Notes: a model not told the origin generated them from the sequence alone. A stretch of 64,000 bases of DNA from Candidatus Heritagella intestinalis (GCA_904420555.1 CAJFVO010000002.1:186001-250000); one strand, 5' to 3'. Counted from the stretch's first letter, positions 8,819 to 19,802 are shown. A program made the numbers and translations.

Positions 8819-9770
8819 AGAGCTCCCGGAGCCTCCCCTCTACGTCTTCCCGGTCCAACCCGTTCCGTTTGGCGGAGAGGACCATGCGCACCATGGCGAT
8901 TTCATTCTGCCGGGCCAGAAAATGGGCCGCTGCCGGTCCCAGGGTAAAGGGGTTGGCCTTCTCCCGGCGGATAAGCGCCATCACCCGGTTATCCCGCCAC
9001 TTGTCAAAAGCGGAAGCCCCCGCCGCCAGGGCCTCGGCCCCGTCTCCATAGGGGGTCAGGGCCAGATACCGGCAGAGACCCTCAATTTCCTCCCGGGCGG
9101 CTTCTATCAGGGCTCTCTTCTCCACGCTGCGGCAAGAAGCCAAAGCCTCCGGCAAAAAGGAGGAAGGCCGATTGGTTTTCACCGCCCGCAAAGCGATTTT
9201 GATGTCCGCCGCCGCCACAAACAGCTCGGCGTATTCTCCCAGCAGAGGGCAGTCCGAGCGCTCCCCCTCCCGGAGCATCTCTTCCAAGGCCGCCCGGTCC
9301 AGGAGCACATCGCAGGCCTGGCCGTCCCCGGTTTGGAGCAGCAACTTCCGGGCCTTTTCCATGGGCTGTGCCATCCAGTCCGGCAGCTTGGAGAATTCCC
9401 CTGTTTTTGCAGCTTCCAAAAGGGCCTCCGGGGCCAGGGAACCTCCCGGCAGGAACACCCCCTCCGGCTGCACCTGGGTCACAGCGGATTTTACCGCAGC
9501 CTTGGCGTTGTTGAAATCCACCGGCAGCCGGAACATCCGGAACAGCTCCGGGTCCGGCAAAAGCTCTTCCATGAGCTTCCAGGTCTTTTCCGTCTCTGCG
9601 GCGAGGATTTCCTCGGCGGTGTCCCCGCCGTCCCAGCCAAAGCCCCTAAGGGTTTTCAGGCAATCCTCATAGGTTTTGGCCGCCAGAAGCTGTTCCAGCT
9701 GCTGCCGGCCCAGAAGAAGCGGTTCCCGGGCATGGACCCGGGCCGCCGCGTATGGATACAATTCCGGCAT
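8811..9770 (-). CDS. ntpC: V-type ATPase subunit C (AC39/d type)
   Basis: 319 residues, almost wholly alpha-helical. It starts MPELYPYAAARVHAREPLLL, has the repeated three-helix layout of the AC39/subunit d family and ends with the paired-residue segment NEIAMVRMVLSAKRNGL. This subunit caps the membrane K ring and receives the D-F shaft. It starts 27 bases after subunit E. Confidence 0.92.
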   Translation of the reverse strand: MPELYPYAAARVHAREPLLLGRQQLEQLLAAKTYEDCLKTLRGFGWDGGDTAEEILAAETEKTWKLMEELLPDPELFRMFRLPVDFNNAKAAVKSAVTQVQPEGVFLPGGSLAPEALLEAAKTGEFSKLPDWMAQPMEKARKLLLQTGDGQACDVLLDRAALEEMLREGERSDCPLLGEYAELFVAAADIKIALRAVKTNRPSSFLPEALASCRSVEKRALIEAAREEIEGLCRYLALTPYGDGAEALAAGASAFDKWRDNRVMALIRREKANPFTLGPAAAHFLARQNEIAMVRMVLSAKRNGLDREDVEGRLRELYV

Positions 9771-9797
9771 GGCCTGCCTCCTTTCCCTGTGGCCCCG

Positions 9798-10394
9798 TCA
9801 GTCCGAAAAGAGAACCCGGTTGGCCAAATCCTGCAATTCCTCTTCCTTGGCGTCGAACAGGGCCCGGAAGGTACAGTTTTCCTCGATACCGCCGTATACC
9901 AAGAGGAATCCCCCCTGGATCCCCGGCTCTGTGCGCGCCGAGATGGTCAGGGACGCCCCCTCCGGCAGGGCCTCCTGGAGTTTTCCCGGGAAATCCGCCG
10001 GCAAGCGCTCCCGATCCCTGGGGCTCAGCACCATCTCCCCCGCCTGGGGCAGGGCGTGGGCCGCCGCCAGCCGGAGCAGCACGGCAAAATAGTCCGCCGC
10101 TTCCAGCTGGGCCAGGGATTCCGCCGCCTGGCGGATGGACTCCCGGATGAGCGCCTGCCGGGCTTCCAGCAAAATGCGCCGCTGTTCCCGCTGGGCGGCG
10201 GTGCGCACCCGCTCCGCCTCGTGCCGGGCCTGCCGGGGAGCGTCCTCTAAAATCTCCCCCCTGCGGCGAATGGCGTCCCGCTGGCCCTGCCGGCGGATTT
10301 CCTCCGCCTGTTCCCGGGCCTGGGACAAAATTTCCTGGGCGGCCCTTTGGCCGTCCTGTTCAATGGCTTCCAATATGGCGTCAAGGCCTGTCAC
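9798..10394 (-). CDS. ntpE: V-type ATPase subunit E (peripheral stalk)
   Basis: About 198 residues. The N-terminal half is a long charged helix (EILSQAREQAEEIRRQGQRD onward) that pairs with subunit G/H in the stator stalk; the C-terminal half is the globular head that grips the A3B3 hexamer. I place the start at GTG 10394 (MTGLDAILEAI), eight bases after GGGAGG; the GTG three codons upstream would overlap the ribosome site. Confidence 0.9.
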   Translation of the reverse strand: MTGLDAILEAIEQDGQRAAQEILSQAREQAEEIRRQGQRDAIRRRGEILEDAPRQARHEAERVRTAAQREQRRILLEARQALIRESIRQAAESLAQLEAADYFAVLLRLAAAHALPQAGEMVLSPRDRERLPADFPGKLQEALPEGASLTISARTEPGIQGGFLLVYGGIEENCTFRALFDAKEEELQDLANRVLFSD

Positions 10395-10432
10395 CGCCAG
10401 CACCTCCCTTGCAAATCAAAGGCTGCCTCCCA

Positions 10433-12951
<2,519 letters not shown>

Positions 12952-12980
12952 ACCATCCCCTCCTTACCGTTTTTCGGGCG

Positions 12981-13292
12981 TTATTGCAAAACCGCCCGAA
13001 GGATTTCTTTTTGTACCTGTTCTTTCCGATTCTCCGCCCTGGCCTGCAGGGCGTGGGCCTGCTGCCGGGCGTCCTCCTGGAGGCTGCGGGCCTGCACCTG
13101 GGCTGCGTCAATGGCTTCCCGAAGCTGCCGGGCTTTTTCCACCCGGGCCTCCTCCTCTGCCTGCCGCACCATGGCCTGCGCCTGCTCCCGGGCCTGGGCT
13201 ATCATCTGCTGCGCCTGCTCCCGGGCCTGTTCCTCTCGGCCAGCGGCGGTTTCCTCTGCCGCCAGCACGGCTTTCATCGCGGACTCCGCCAT
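12981..13292 (-). CDS. V-type ATPase subunit G/H (peripheral stalk)
   Basis: About 103 residues, nearly all one charged Ala/Gln/Glu/Arg-rich helix (EEQAREQAQQMIAQAREQAQ and similar), the composition of the G/H stalk subunit that forms a right-handed coiled coil with subunit E (NtpF in Enterococcus). The ATG at 13292 (MAESAMKAVLAAEE) has AAAGGTGG upstream; an in-frame extension of 21 codons has no ribosome site. It is the first gene of the operon, about 85 bases after a consensus promoter. Confidence 0.85.
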   Translation of the reverse strand: MAESAMKAVLAAEETAAGREEQAREQAQQMIAQAREQAQAMVRQAEEEARVEKARQLREAIDAAQVQARSLQEDARQQAHALQARAENRKEQVQKEILRAVLQ

Positions 13293-13378
13293 CCTTCTCA
13301 CCACCTTTGGTCCCTGGATTTCCGCTTTTATTTTCTGCGAAGATAGCAAAATCAACCAGCCTTCTTGTTATGTTTTCC

Positions 13379-13407
13379 ATTATAAATATTTATTCCCCAT
13401 TTGTCAA
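13379..13407 (-). promoter_or_regulatory. Consensus sigma-A promoter of the V-ATPase operon
   Basis: On the minus strand, a perfect TTGACA (13407-13402), a 17-base spacer and a perfect TATAAT (13384-13379), about 85 bases upstream of the first V-ATPase gene. A promoter this strong suggests high constitutive expression. Confidence 0.85.
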
Positions 13408-13489
13408 AGGATTTTATGTGGATTTTGAACGCCAAGCTTCCAATATTCTCCTGCTACAGGAATTTTTCCGGCATTTTTTAGAAAAAACC

Positions 13490-13518
13490 GTGACGATTTC
13501 CCCCGTCCATGCTATGAT
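13490..13518 (+). promoter_or_regulatory. Sigma-A promoter of the aldo/keto reductase gene
   Basis: GTGACG (13490-13495), a 17-base spacer and TATGAT (13513-13518), some 30 bases ahead of the start codon at 13551. Confidence 0.55.
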
Positions 13519-13550
13519 AAAGGAAATACCGCCGAAGAAAGGAAGTTTTC

Positions 13551-14474
13551 ATGATGAAATATTTGCAGATTCCCGGCTCCGACCTGAAGCCCTCCAATAT
13601 CATTATGGGCTGTATGCGCATCAATAACCTGGACAAGAAGGGGGCCGAACACCTGATCCGCACGGCTATGGAGGCCGGCGTCAATATGTTTGACCACGCG
13701 GACATCTATGGGGACGGCTACTGCGAGGAATTCTTTGCCGAAGCCGTGGGCATGAACCCCCAAGTCCGGGAAAAGATGATTTTGCAGAGCAAGTGCGGCA
13801 TCCGCAAGGGATACTATGATTTCTCCAAGGAGCATATTCTGGAAGCTGTAGACGGCAGCCTGAAGCGCCTGCACACCGACTATCTGGACGTGCTTCTGCT
13901 CCACCGGCCCGACGCCCTCATGGAGCCGGAAGAGACTGCCGAGGCGCTGCAAACCCTCTTTGACGCGGGCAAAGTGCGCTATTTCGGCGTTTCCAACCAC
14001 AACCCCGCCCAAATTGAGCTGCTTCAGCAGGCTTTTGGCCAGAAGCTGCTCTTTAACCAGATGCAGATCAGCGTGGCCCACACGCCCCTTATCGACGCCG
14101 GTATGGCGGTGAATATGCACACCGACCAAGCCATTGACCGCACTGGGAGCACCCTGGAATACTGCCGCCTCAAGGGCATCACCCTCCAGGCCTGGTCCCC
14201 CTTCCAGAAGGGCTTTTTCGAGGGCCCCTTCCTGGGCGACATGGAGAACTATCCCGAGCTGAACCGCAAGTGCCAGGAGCTGGCGGAGAAATACCAGGTA
14301 ACTCCCACCGGCATTGCCGTGGCATGGCTCACCCGCCACCCTGCCAACATCCAGGTGATTTTGGGCACCACCCAGGCCCAGCGGATGCTGGATGGCTGCG
14401 CCGGTTCCCAGATTCCCCTGACCCGCCCCGAATGGTACGGGCTGTATCAGGCCGCCGGGAATATGATTCCCTGA
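13551..14474 (+). CDS. Aldo/keto reductase family oxidoreductase
   Basis: 307 residues, a full NAD(P)H-dependent aldo/keto reductase barrel closest in layout to the YdhF group. The catalytic tetrad can be placed: Asp and Tyr in FDHADIYGDG, Lys in LQSKCGI, His in LLLHRPDAL. The cofactor-binding end follows (FGVSNHNPAQIELLQ, LGTTQAQRM). It likely reduces a small carbonyl compound; the substrate is unknown. AAGGAAG precedes the double ATG at 13551. A DUF6054 gene follows after 22 bases. Confidence 0.9.
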   Translation: MMKYLQIPGSDLKPSNIIMGCMRINNLDKKGAEHLIRTAMEAGVNMFDHADIYGDGYCEEFFAEAVGMNPQVREKMILQSKCGIRKGYYDFSKEHILEAVDGSLKRLHTDYLDVLLLHRPDALMEPEETAEALQTLFDAGKVRYFGVSNHNPAQIELLQQAFGQKLLFNQMQISVAHTPLIDAGMAVNMHTDQAIDRTGSTLEYCRLKGITLQAWSPFQKGFFEGPFLGDMENYPELNRKCQELAEKYQVTPTGIAVAWLTRHPANIQVILGTTQAQRMLDGCAGSQIPLTRPEWYGLYQAAGNMIP

Positions 14475-14496
14475 TCATACAGAAGGAGGGAGCATC

Positions 14497-14829
14497 ATGG
14501 CAAAATTAGAGCGCCGCGTCCACGGGGATTTTCGAAGCATTTTGGCACGGGTACAGAGCGCCGTGCTAAACGGCAGCACCTCTGCCACCTTGGAGGCCAG
14601 CAGTGACTTTTCCCAAGGGGAATTCCGCTGCGCCGTGCGGGTGTTCGAGCGCTACAGCTGGCTTGGCAGCAACCGTGTGAGCCTTACCCTTACCCTGGCC
14701 GGCAGCGGGGAGGACTATTTCCTCTCGGCCATTACGTCTGGGGGCAGTCAGGCTATCTTTTTCAAGTGGAATACCATGGGGGAACAGGCTTTCCTGAACA
14801 CCATTTCCGAGGCCATTTCCTCCCTCTGA
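14497..14829 (+). CDS. DUF6054 family protein
   Basis: 110 residues, soluble, with no signal or membrane helix. The pattern (LNGSTSATLEASSD, RCAVRVFERYSWLGSNRVSL, then FLSAITSGGSQAIFFKWNT) matches DUF6054, a small family of unknown function found in Clostridia. AGGAGGG precedes the ATG. It is probably co-transcribed with the aldo/keto reductase and ends at a strong terminator. Confidence 0.75.
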   Translation: MAKLERRVHGDFRSILARVQSAVLNGSTSATLEASSDFSQGEFRCAVRVFERYSWLGSNRVSLTLTLAGSGEDYFLSAITSGGSQAIFFKWNTMGEQAFLNTISEAISSL

Positions 14830-14845
14830 GGAGCATAAAAGCAAC

Positions 14846-14884
14846 AAAAAGGCTCTCTGACTCGATGGGTCAGAGAGCCTTTTT
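14846..14884. terminator. Bidirectional intrinsic terminator
   Basis: The arms AAAAAGGCTCTCTGAC and GTCAGAGAGCCTTTTT form a near-perfect stem with a seven-base loop and T runs on both strands. It lies between the convergent DUF6054 and zinc permease genes. Confidence 0.9.
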
Positions 14885-14892
14885 ATGTTATA

Positions 14893-15747
14893 TTACCCCT
14901 TCCGGAGCCCAGACCGACACCGGGAAAAAAGGAAGGTGCCGAAAAAAATCACCGCCGCCACCAGCACAATAGTGCCGCCGGTGGCAATGCCCCAGTAGTA
15001 GGAGAGAATCAATCCCGCCACGCCGGAAACCAGGGAAATCCCCACGGAGAGCCCGTGATAGGCGGCGGTGTTCCGGGCCAGGTTCCGGGAGGCGGCGGCC
15101 GGGAGCACCAGCAGGGAGTTGATAATCAGCATCCCTACCCATTTAATCGAGATGGTCACAATCACCGCTAGGACAATGGCAAAGAGCCGGTTCACCACCC
15201 GGACCCGGACATTTTTCCCGGCGGCTAAATCCTCGTTGAGGCCCGTGAGCAGGAGCTTGTTGTAGCCGAAAATCCACACCAGCACTACCCCAATGAGGAT
15301 GAATAGCAGCAACAGCAGCTCTTCCGGCTGGACCGTGAGGATATCCCCCACCAGATAGGCGGAATATTTGGCAAAGCCGCCGCTGGCAGAGAGGAGCACC
15401 ACCCCCAAGGCCAGGCCTGTGGCGGAAAACACCCCGATGATAGTGTCCGCCGAGGAATTGCCCGTTTCCAGCACTGCGGAGATGCCCAGGGCAAAGAGCA
15501 GGGCAAAGCCCAGCATAGAGAGCAGGTAGTTGTCTACTCCCATGAGCACCCCAATGGCGATGCCCGTCAGGGCGGAATGGCCCAGGGCGTCGGAGAAAAA
15601 GGACATCCGGTTGCTGACTACCGCCGTGCTCACCAGCCCAAACAGGGGGGAGATGAGCAGCACCGCCAGCAGGGCATTTTTCATAAAGTCGAACTCCGTC
15701 CACTCAAAGGGCAGGAGCGTATCAATGATTCCATACAAAACTTCCAT
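14893..15747 (-). CDS. znuB: Metal ABC transporter permease (zinc type)
   Basis: 284 residues with about eight membrane helices. The ABC-3 permease family is recognised from GLVSTAVVSNRMSFFSDALG near the N-terminus, GHSALTGIAIGVLMG, and GMLIINSLLVLPAAASRNLA near residue 210. It forms the membrane channel of a zinc or manganese importer. Its ATG overlaps the stop codon of the ATPase gene by one base. Zinc is favoured because the binding protein has a His-rich loop. Confidence 0.88.
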   Translation of the reverse strand: MEVLYGIIDTLLPFEWTEFDFMKNALLAVLLISPLFGLVSTAVVSNRMSFFSDALGHSALTGIAIGVLMGVDNYLLSMLGFALLFALGISAVLETGNSSADTIIGVFSATGLALGVVLLSASGGFAKYSAYLVGDILTVQPEELLLLLFILIGVVLVWIFGYNKLLLTGLNEDLAAGKNVRVRVVNRLFAIVLAVIVTISIKWVGMLIINSLLVLPAAASRNLARNTAAYHGLSVGISLVSGVAGLILSYYWGIATGGTIVLVAAVIFFGTFLFSRCRSGLRKG

Positions 15748-16490
15748 CAGGCATCCCCCAGTCCAAAAATTTCCTGTACCTCCGGCGAGGCCAGCACTTC
15801 CTCCGGTGTGCCCCGGCAGAGAATGGTCTTTTCCAACACCGCCGCCACCGTGGCATACCGGCGCACATGGGACAAATCGTGGGAAACCAAGATGATGGGC
15901 ATATGGTATTCACTGCGCAGGGAAGTCACCAAGTCATAAAACAGGCCGATCCCCTTCCGATCCACAGCGGAAACCGGTTCGTCCAGGAGCAGCAGATCCG
16001 GCATGGGGTCCAGAGCAAAGGCCAGAAGCACCCGCTGGAGCTCGCCGCCGGAAAGGGTTCCCAGCCGCTTGGACAGCAGGTCAGCGCTCCCCCCCACCTT
16101 TTGCAGCATGGCAGCGGCCTTCTCCTTGGCCTGCCGGGAGCCGCCCAGCCACACCGGCCGCCGGGAGCTGTTGGCGCACAGCAAATCCCCGGCAGTAATG
16201 GGGGCGGAACGGTCAAAATCCAGCCGCTGGGGCACATAGCCGATCCGGGGCTTTTCCACGGTCTGCCCCTGGCCGTTGCGGTAGCAAACCTGCCCGGTGT
16301 AGGCGCACCGGCCCAGCAGGGCCTTGAGCAGGGTGGTCTTCCCCGCGCCGTTGCGCCCGATGAGGGCCAGAATCTCCCCATGATGGACATCCAAGTCAAT
16401 GTGGTCTAAAATAACGCCGTCGTGCTTTTTCACCGTGAGACCCCGAATCTCCACGCTGCAATGGCACACGGGCTTTGCAGATGCTTCCAT
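15747..16490 (-). CDS. znuC: Metal ABC transporter ATP-binding protein (zinc type)
   Basis: 247 residues, a complete ABC ATPase: Walker A LIGRNGAGKTTLLKAL, signature LSGGELQRVLLA, Walker B DLLLLDEPVSAVD and switch His in VSHDLSHV. It powers the permease encoded just downstream. The binding-protein gene ends 19 bases upstream. Confidence 0.9.
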   Translation of the reverse strand: MEASAKPVCHCSVEIRGLTVKKHDGVILDHIDLDVHHGEILALIGRNGAGKTTLLKALLGRCAYTGQVCYRNGQGQTVEKPRIGYVPQRLDFDRSAPITAGDLLCANSSRRPVWLGGSRQAKEKAAAMLQKVGGSADLLSKRLGTLSGGELQRVLLAFALDPMPDLLLLDEPVSAVDRKGIGLFYDLVTSLRSEYHMPIILVSHDLSHVRRYATVAAVLEKTILCRGTPEEVLASPEVQEIFGLGDA

Positions 16491-16509
16491 AAACCGCTCC
16501 TTTCCCGGC

Positions 16510-17457
16510 TCAGGCCAGGGCTTCCTTTAAGATTTCCAGATTCTTTTCCATGGCATTCAAATAAGCGTCCGGGGTTTCCTCTCCGGTGACCCCCGGGTCT
16601 AACAAATACAGGGTGGCCCCGCTCTCCTGGGAGATAATCTGCGCCGCCGACTCGGAATACTGGGGCTCGGCAAACACCGACTGCACCCCGGTCTCCCGAA
16701 TGAGCCGGATGGTGTCCGCCAGCTCCCGGGCGCTGGGCTGGCTGTCCGGCTCCCGGTTCACCACCGCCGCAATGTGCAGGTCAAACTCCTGGGCGAAATA
16801 GGGGAACGCCTCGTGGAAGGTGACAATCTCCCGGTGAGGAAGGTCGTCCAGCTCCCGGTGCATTTTGTCCCGCAAGGCGGTGAGCTTCTCCACATAGGCC
16901 GCCCCATTTGCCGCATACTGGTCGCTGTGGGCCGCATCCAGCTCCATGAGGGATTGGGTGATGTTCTCCACCTGCTGGATATAGTTGGAGATGCTCACCC
17001 AGATGTGTGCGTTGGGTTCCTCGTCCTCATGGTCGTGGCCCTCTTCCCCCTCATGGCTGTGGCCCTCTTCATATAAAAGGGAAATCCCCTGACTGGAATC
17101 CACCACCGGCAGCTCCGGAAGCTGCTCCAGAACTTTATCCAAAAAACTCTCCATGCCCGCGCCGTTAATCACAAAGGCGTCGGCGGTCTCCAAATTCTGC
17201 ATATCCCGGTTTTGCAGCTGGTAGTCGTGGAGGCACCCCGTCTGCTGGCCGGCCATGTTGTCCACCGACACACCGTCAATCCCTTCTGTTATATTGAGTG
17301 TCATAATATACACAGGGTAAAACGACGTCACTACCCGGAACCCGACCTCTTCCCTTCTGGGGGAGCAGCCGGACAGGCAGCCCAGCACCACGGCCAGGGC
17401 CGTCAACAGGGCGATGACTCGCTTTTTTCCATTTCGTAAAAAGGCAATTCTTCTCAT
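16510..17457 (-). CDS. znuA: Zinc-type ABC transporter substrate-binding lipoprotein
   Basis: About 315 residues. The start MRRIAFLRNGKKRVIALL leads into a lipoprotein signal ending VLGCLSGC, so the mature protein is lipid-anchored outside the membrane. The cluster A-I fold is shown by VTSFYPVYIMTLNI, NGAGMESFLDKVL, HEAFPYFAQEFDL and EPQYSESAAQ. Between the first two metal ligands sits an acidic His-rich loop (EEGHSHEGEEGHDHEDEE), typical of zinc-binding members. The ATG at 17457 has a perfect AGGAGG; an in-frame extension of 44 codons crosses the promoter and is rejected. Confidence 0.9.
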   Translation of the reverse strand: MRRIAFLRNGKKRVIALLTALAVVLGCLSGCSPRREEVGFRVVTSFYPVYIMTLNITEGIDGVSVDNMAGQQTGCLHDYQLQNRDMQNLETADAFVINGAGMESFLDKVLEQLPELPVVDSSQGISLLYEEGHSHEGEEGHDHEDEEPNAHIWVSISNYIQQVENITQSLMELDAAHSDQYAANGAAYVEKLTALRDKMHRELDDLPHREIVTFHEAFPYFAQEFDLHIAAVVNREPDSQPSARELADTIRLIRETGVQSVFAEPQYSESAAQIISQESGATLYLLDPGVTGEETPDAYLNAMEKNLEILKEALA

Positions 17458-17467
17458 GTGGCCTCCT

Positions 17468-17488
17468 AAATGCAAACAATTTGCATTT
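17468..17488. promoter_or_regulatory. Palindromic operator at the zinc transporter start site
   Basis: A perfect inverted repeat, AAATGCAAA and TTTGCATTT separated by three bases. It lies four bases after the -10 box and just before the ribosome site of znuA, so a bound repressor would block initiation. By context a Zur/AdcR-type metal regulator is expected, but the half-site is not the Bacillus Zur consensus as I remember it. Confidence 0.65.
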
Positions 17489-17491
17489 GTA

Positions 17492-17520
17492 ATCATACGC
17501 TGATTTTTGAAACCTGTCAA
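17492..17520 (-). promoter_or_regulatory. Sigma-A promoter of the zinc ABC operon
   Basis: On the minus strand, a perfect TTGACA (17520-17515), a 17-base spacer and TATGAT (17497-17492), directly followed by the palindromic operator. Confidence 0.75.
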
Positions 17521-17548
17521 GGGCCCTGGTGTGAGACTGCGAATTCCC

Positions 17549-17576
17549 TTGCATTTTGTCGAAAACCCGGTATAAT
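17549..17576 (+). promoter_or_regulatory. Sigma-A promoter of the mltG-like gene
   Basis: TTGCAT (17549-17554), a 16-base spacer and a perfect TATAAT (17571-17576), about 90 bases ahead of the start codon. Confidence 0.65.
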
Positions 17577-17667
17577 GATAGAAAATCAAGAACGCTGTAA
17601 AACCGTTTTTTGTTTGCGTTTGTGGAAATTCATGGAAATTATTTTGGAGAGAAAGGAAGGATTCCCC

Positions 17668-18579
17668 ATGACGAAAAAGAAATCCGGATATTTCCTACGG
17701 TGCCTGGCGGCCGCTGTGGCTTTTGCCCTTTTCTGCACCGGATGTAGTTCCGCCGGAACGGATTCTGTATCCCCCAGTCCGTCCCCCAGCGCTTCCGCTG
17801 TGAGCAGCCCTTCCCCTTCGCCCTCGCCTTCCGCCTCACCGGAGAGCGCTTCTTCCCAGGCTACCCCAGAGCCTACCCTTGAGCCTACGCCCGAACCCAC
17901 CCCGGAGCCTCCCGAAACGGTGACCGTCACCTTCCCGGAAGGATATACGGTGATGCAGGTGGCCCAGACTTTGGAAGAGGCCGGCGTATGCGATGACCAG
18001 GCCTTTGTGGAGGTGGCTCAGAACTACAGCCCCAAGTCCTTCTCCGTGCCGGAAAACAGCGACCGGGCCTATAAAATGGAGGGCTATCTCTTCCCGGACA
18101 CCTACGAATTCTATGTAGACGACGACCCGGAAGACGTTCTTATCCGGATTCTCAACAACTACAACGCCAAGGCCGGGGGCATTTCCGACACCCAGCTCAT
18201 CGTGGCCTCTATTGTAGAAAAGGAGTCCCGCAGCGCGGAAAACGCCGCCCTGGTGGCCTCGGTGATTTATAACCGCCTGGAAGCGGGGATGCGTCTGGAA
18301 ATGGACTCCACTCGAGAATACATCAACCAGAACGTAACAGACAGCCCCTATTTGAGCAATACCGGAAAATTCGCCGCCCTGTATAACACCTATAAATGTG
18401 CGGCCTTGCCGGTCGGGCCCATCTGCAACCCAGGGGCCCGGGCCATCCAGGCGGCGGTGAATCCGGCTTCCAGCGATTATCTCTATTTCTTCTTTGGGAA
18501 CGACAACCAGAACCACTACTCCCGGACATTGGAAGAGCATGAAGCCGCCATGGCGAAATACGGCGTACAGTACAGCTAA
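17668..18579 (+). CDS. mltG: MltG/YceG-like endolytic transglycosylase lipoprotein
   Basis: 303 residues. The MltG family cuts nascent glycan strands of peptidoglycan at the outer face of the membrane. The conserved motifs are MEGYLFPDTYEF (residues 137-148), ASIVEKES (180-187, with the catalytic Glu) and YNTYKCAALPVGPICNPG. The N-terminus is a lipoprotein signal ending FCTGC rather than the usual single membrane helix, followed by some 55 residues of Ser-Pro and Thr-Pro-Glu repeats that would span the wall. The LysM-like part is short. GAAAGGAAGG precedes the ATG at 17668. Confidence 0.82.
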   Translation: MTKKKSGYFLRCLAAAVAFALFCTGCSSAGTDSVSPSPSPSASAVSSPSPSPSPSASPESASSQATPEPTLEPTPEPTPEPPETVTVTFPEGYTVMQVAQTLEEAGVCDDQAFVEVAQNYSPKSFSVPENSDRAYKMEGYLFPDTYEFYVDDDPEDVLIRILNNYNAKAGGISDTQLIVASIVEKESRSAENAALVASVIYNRLEAGMRLEMDSTREYINQNVTDSPYLSNTGKFAALYNTYKCAALPVGPICNPGARAIQAAVNPASSDYLYFFFGNDNQNHYSRTLEEHEAAMAKYGVQYS

Positions 18580-18587
18580 AGAAGCGC

Positions 18588-18623
18588 AAACCTCCCCAAG
18601 CCAAAAAGGCCGGGGAGGTTTTT
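18588..18623 (+). terminator. Terminator of mltG
   Basis: The arms AAACCTCCCC and GGGGAGGTTTTT with a 14-base loop, directly after the mltG stop codon. Confidence 0.85.
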
Positions 18624-18678
18624 CATTGCGGTGGACAGGGTCCGCACCCAACCTGCGGGAAAACGAACGGTTATAAAC

Positions 18679-18798
18679 GGCCTATTTCCTCGCGGAGGTA
18701 GCTACACGTGGTATTTGGGCCGTTGGTTGCCACCTCGCCTTAAACGCGGGTTGGATGCGGCAACTTGCCGCCGCGGATTACATCAAGGCTTAGCCTTG
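18679..18798. repeat. Dispersed hairpin element, copy A
   Basis: A noncoding stretch sharing two blocks with 26611-26702: GGCCTATTTYCTCGCGRAG (here from 18679) and CGCCYTAAACGCGGRTTG (here from 18736), with nearly identical spacing (57 and 56 bases). The second block is followed by a perfect hairpin, here GCGGCAA/TTGCCGC (18757-18771); copy B has an unrelated hairpin sequence at the same place. A second perfect hairpin, CAAGGC/GCCTTG (18784-18798), overlaps the spoVAD stop codon. Confidence 0.6.
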
Positions 18799-19802
18799 CC
18801 CGGGGAAACCAAGTGTACCAGATGGGAGATGCCCGGGATGCTCTCCCCCTGCTGGCTGGAGGTGGTGGACATGAGAGCGCCGGTGGCGGCAAAGAGCACG
18901 CTGGAAAGCTCCCCCGACGCCATGGCCGGAAGAATATGCCCGCAGAGGACGCTGGCAGAACAACCGCAACCGGAGCCTCCGGCGTGGACGTCCTGGCGCT
19001 CTTGGTCATAGAGCATCAGGCCGCAGTCCCGGTGCCGGCCTGCCAGGGAGACCCCCTCCCGCTCCAAAAGCTCCGCCAGCAGGTTGCTGCCCACCTGCCC
19101 CAAATCCCCGGTGTAAATAGCGTCGTAGTCCTCCGGCCGGGTCTGGGTGTCGGAAAAATAATCCAGCAGCGTCTGGGCGGCGGCGGGCGCCATGGCGGCC
19201 CCCATATTGGCGGCATCCTTAATGCCCAAATCCGCAATCCGCCCGAAGGTCACCCGCCGCACCTGCACCGGTCCTTCCCCGGCAACGATGACGCAGCCCG
19301 AGGCGGTGGCCGTCCACTGAGCCGTGGGAGTGCGCTGGCCGCCGTATTCCAGAGGCAGCCGGAACTGCCGCTCTGCCGTGCAGAAATGGGAGGAAGTCAC
19401 GGCGGCGGCCCGGCGGGCGGCCCCGGAATCCACCAACAGGCTGGCCATGCCCATGGTCAGGGCCATGGTGGAGCAGGCCCCATACTGCCCCAAAAAGGGG
19501 ATGCCAAAGGGCCGCAGACCAAAGGTGGAGGAAATACACTGGTTGAGAAGGTCCCCCGCCAAGATAAAATCCACGCTTTTGGCCGGCAGGGAGGCCTTGC
19601 CCAAAGCTGTCTCCACCGCGGTTTTCTGCAAAAAGGCCTCCGCCTTCTCCCAGCTTTCCTGGCCCATGGTGTCATCGGTAAAGGCACAATCAAAGCAGGC
19701 ACCCAGGGGGCCCTCCGATTCTTTTTTTCCGGCGGCGGCAGCCCAGGAAAGAAGAAACGCCTCTCTACATTCCAGTGTGTACCGTCCTACCCGTTCCGGC
19801 AT
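18783..19802 (-). CDS. spoVAD: Stage V sporulation protein AD
   Basis: About 339 residues with a thiolase-like fold. SpoVAD is part of the SpoVA channel that moves dipicolinic acid into the developing spore and binds dipicolinate. Recognisable segments are GPLGACFDCAFTDDTMGQES, GACSTMALTMGMASLLVDSG and SGCGCSASVLCGHILPAM. I chose the second ATG (19802, MPERVGRYTLEC) because the first lies only two bases from AGGAGG. It follows spoVAC by 19 bases. No spoVAE follows; the gene ends inside a hairpin element. Confidence 0.92.
   Translation of the reverse strand: MPERVGRYTLECREAFLLSWAAAAGKKESEGPLGACFDCAFTDDTMGQESWEKAEAFLQKTAVETALGKASLPAKSVDFILAGDLLNQCISSTFGLRPFGIPFLGQYGACSTMALTMGMASLLVDSGAARRAAAVTSSHFCTAERQFRLPLEYGGQRTPTAQWTATASGCVIVAGEGPVQVRRVTFGRIADLGIKDAANMGAAMAPAAAQTLLDYFSDTQTRPEDYDAIYTGDLGQVGSNLLAELLEREGVSLAGRHRDCGLMLYDQERQDVHAGGSGCGCSASVLCGHILPAMASGELSSVLFAATGALMSTTSSQQGESIPGISHLVHLVSPGKAKP

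Noticed and set aside
13293-13355. Longer start for V-ATPase subunit G/H
   Set aside because: The 21 extra codons have no ribosome site, while AAAGGTGG precedes the ATG at 13292 at a proper distance.
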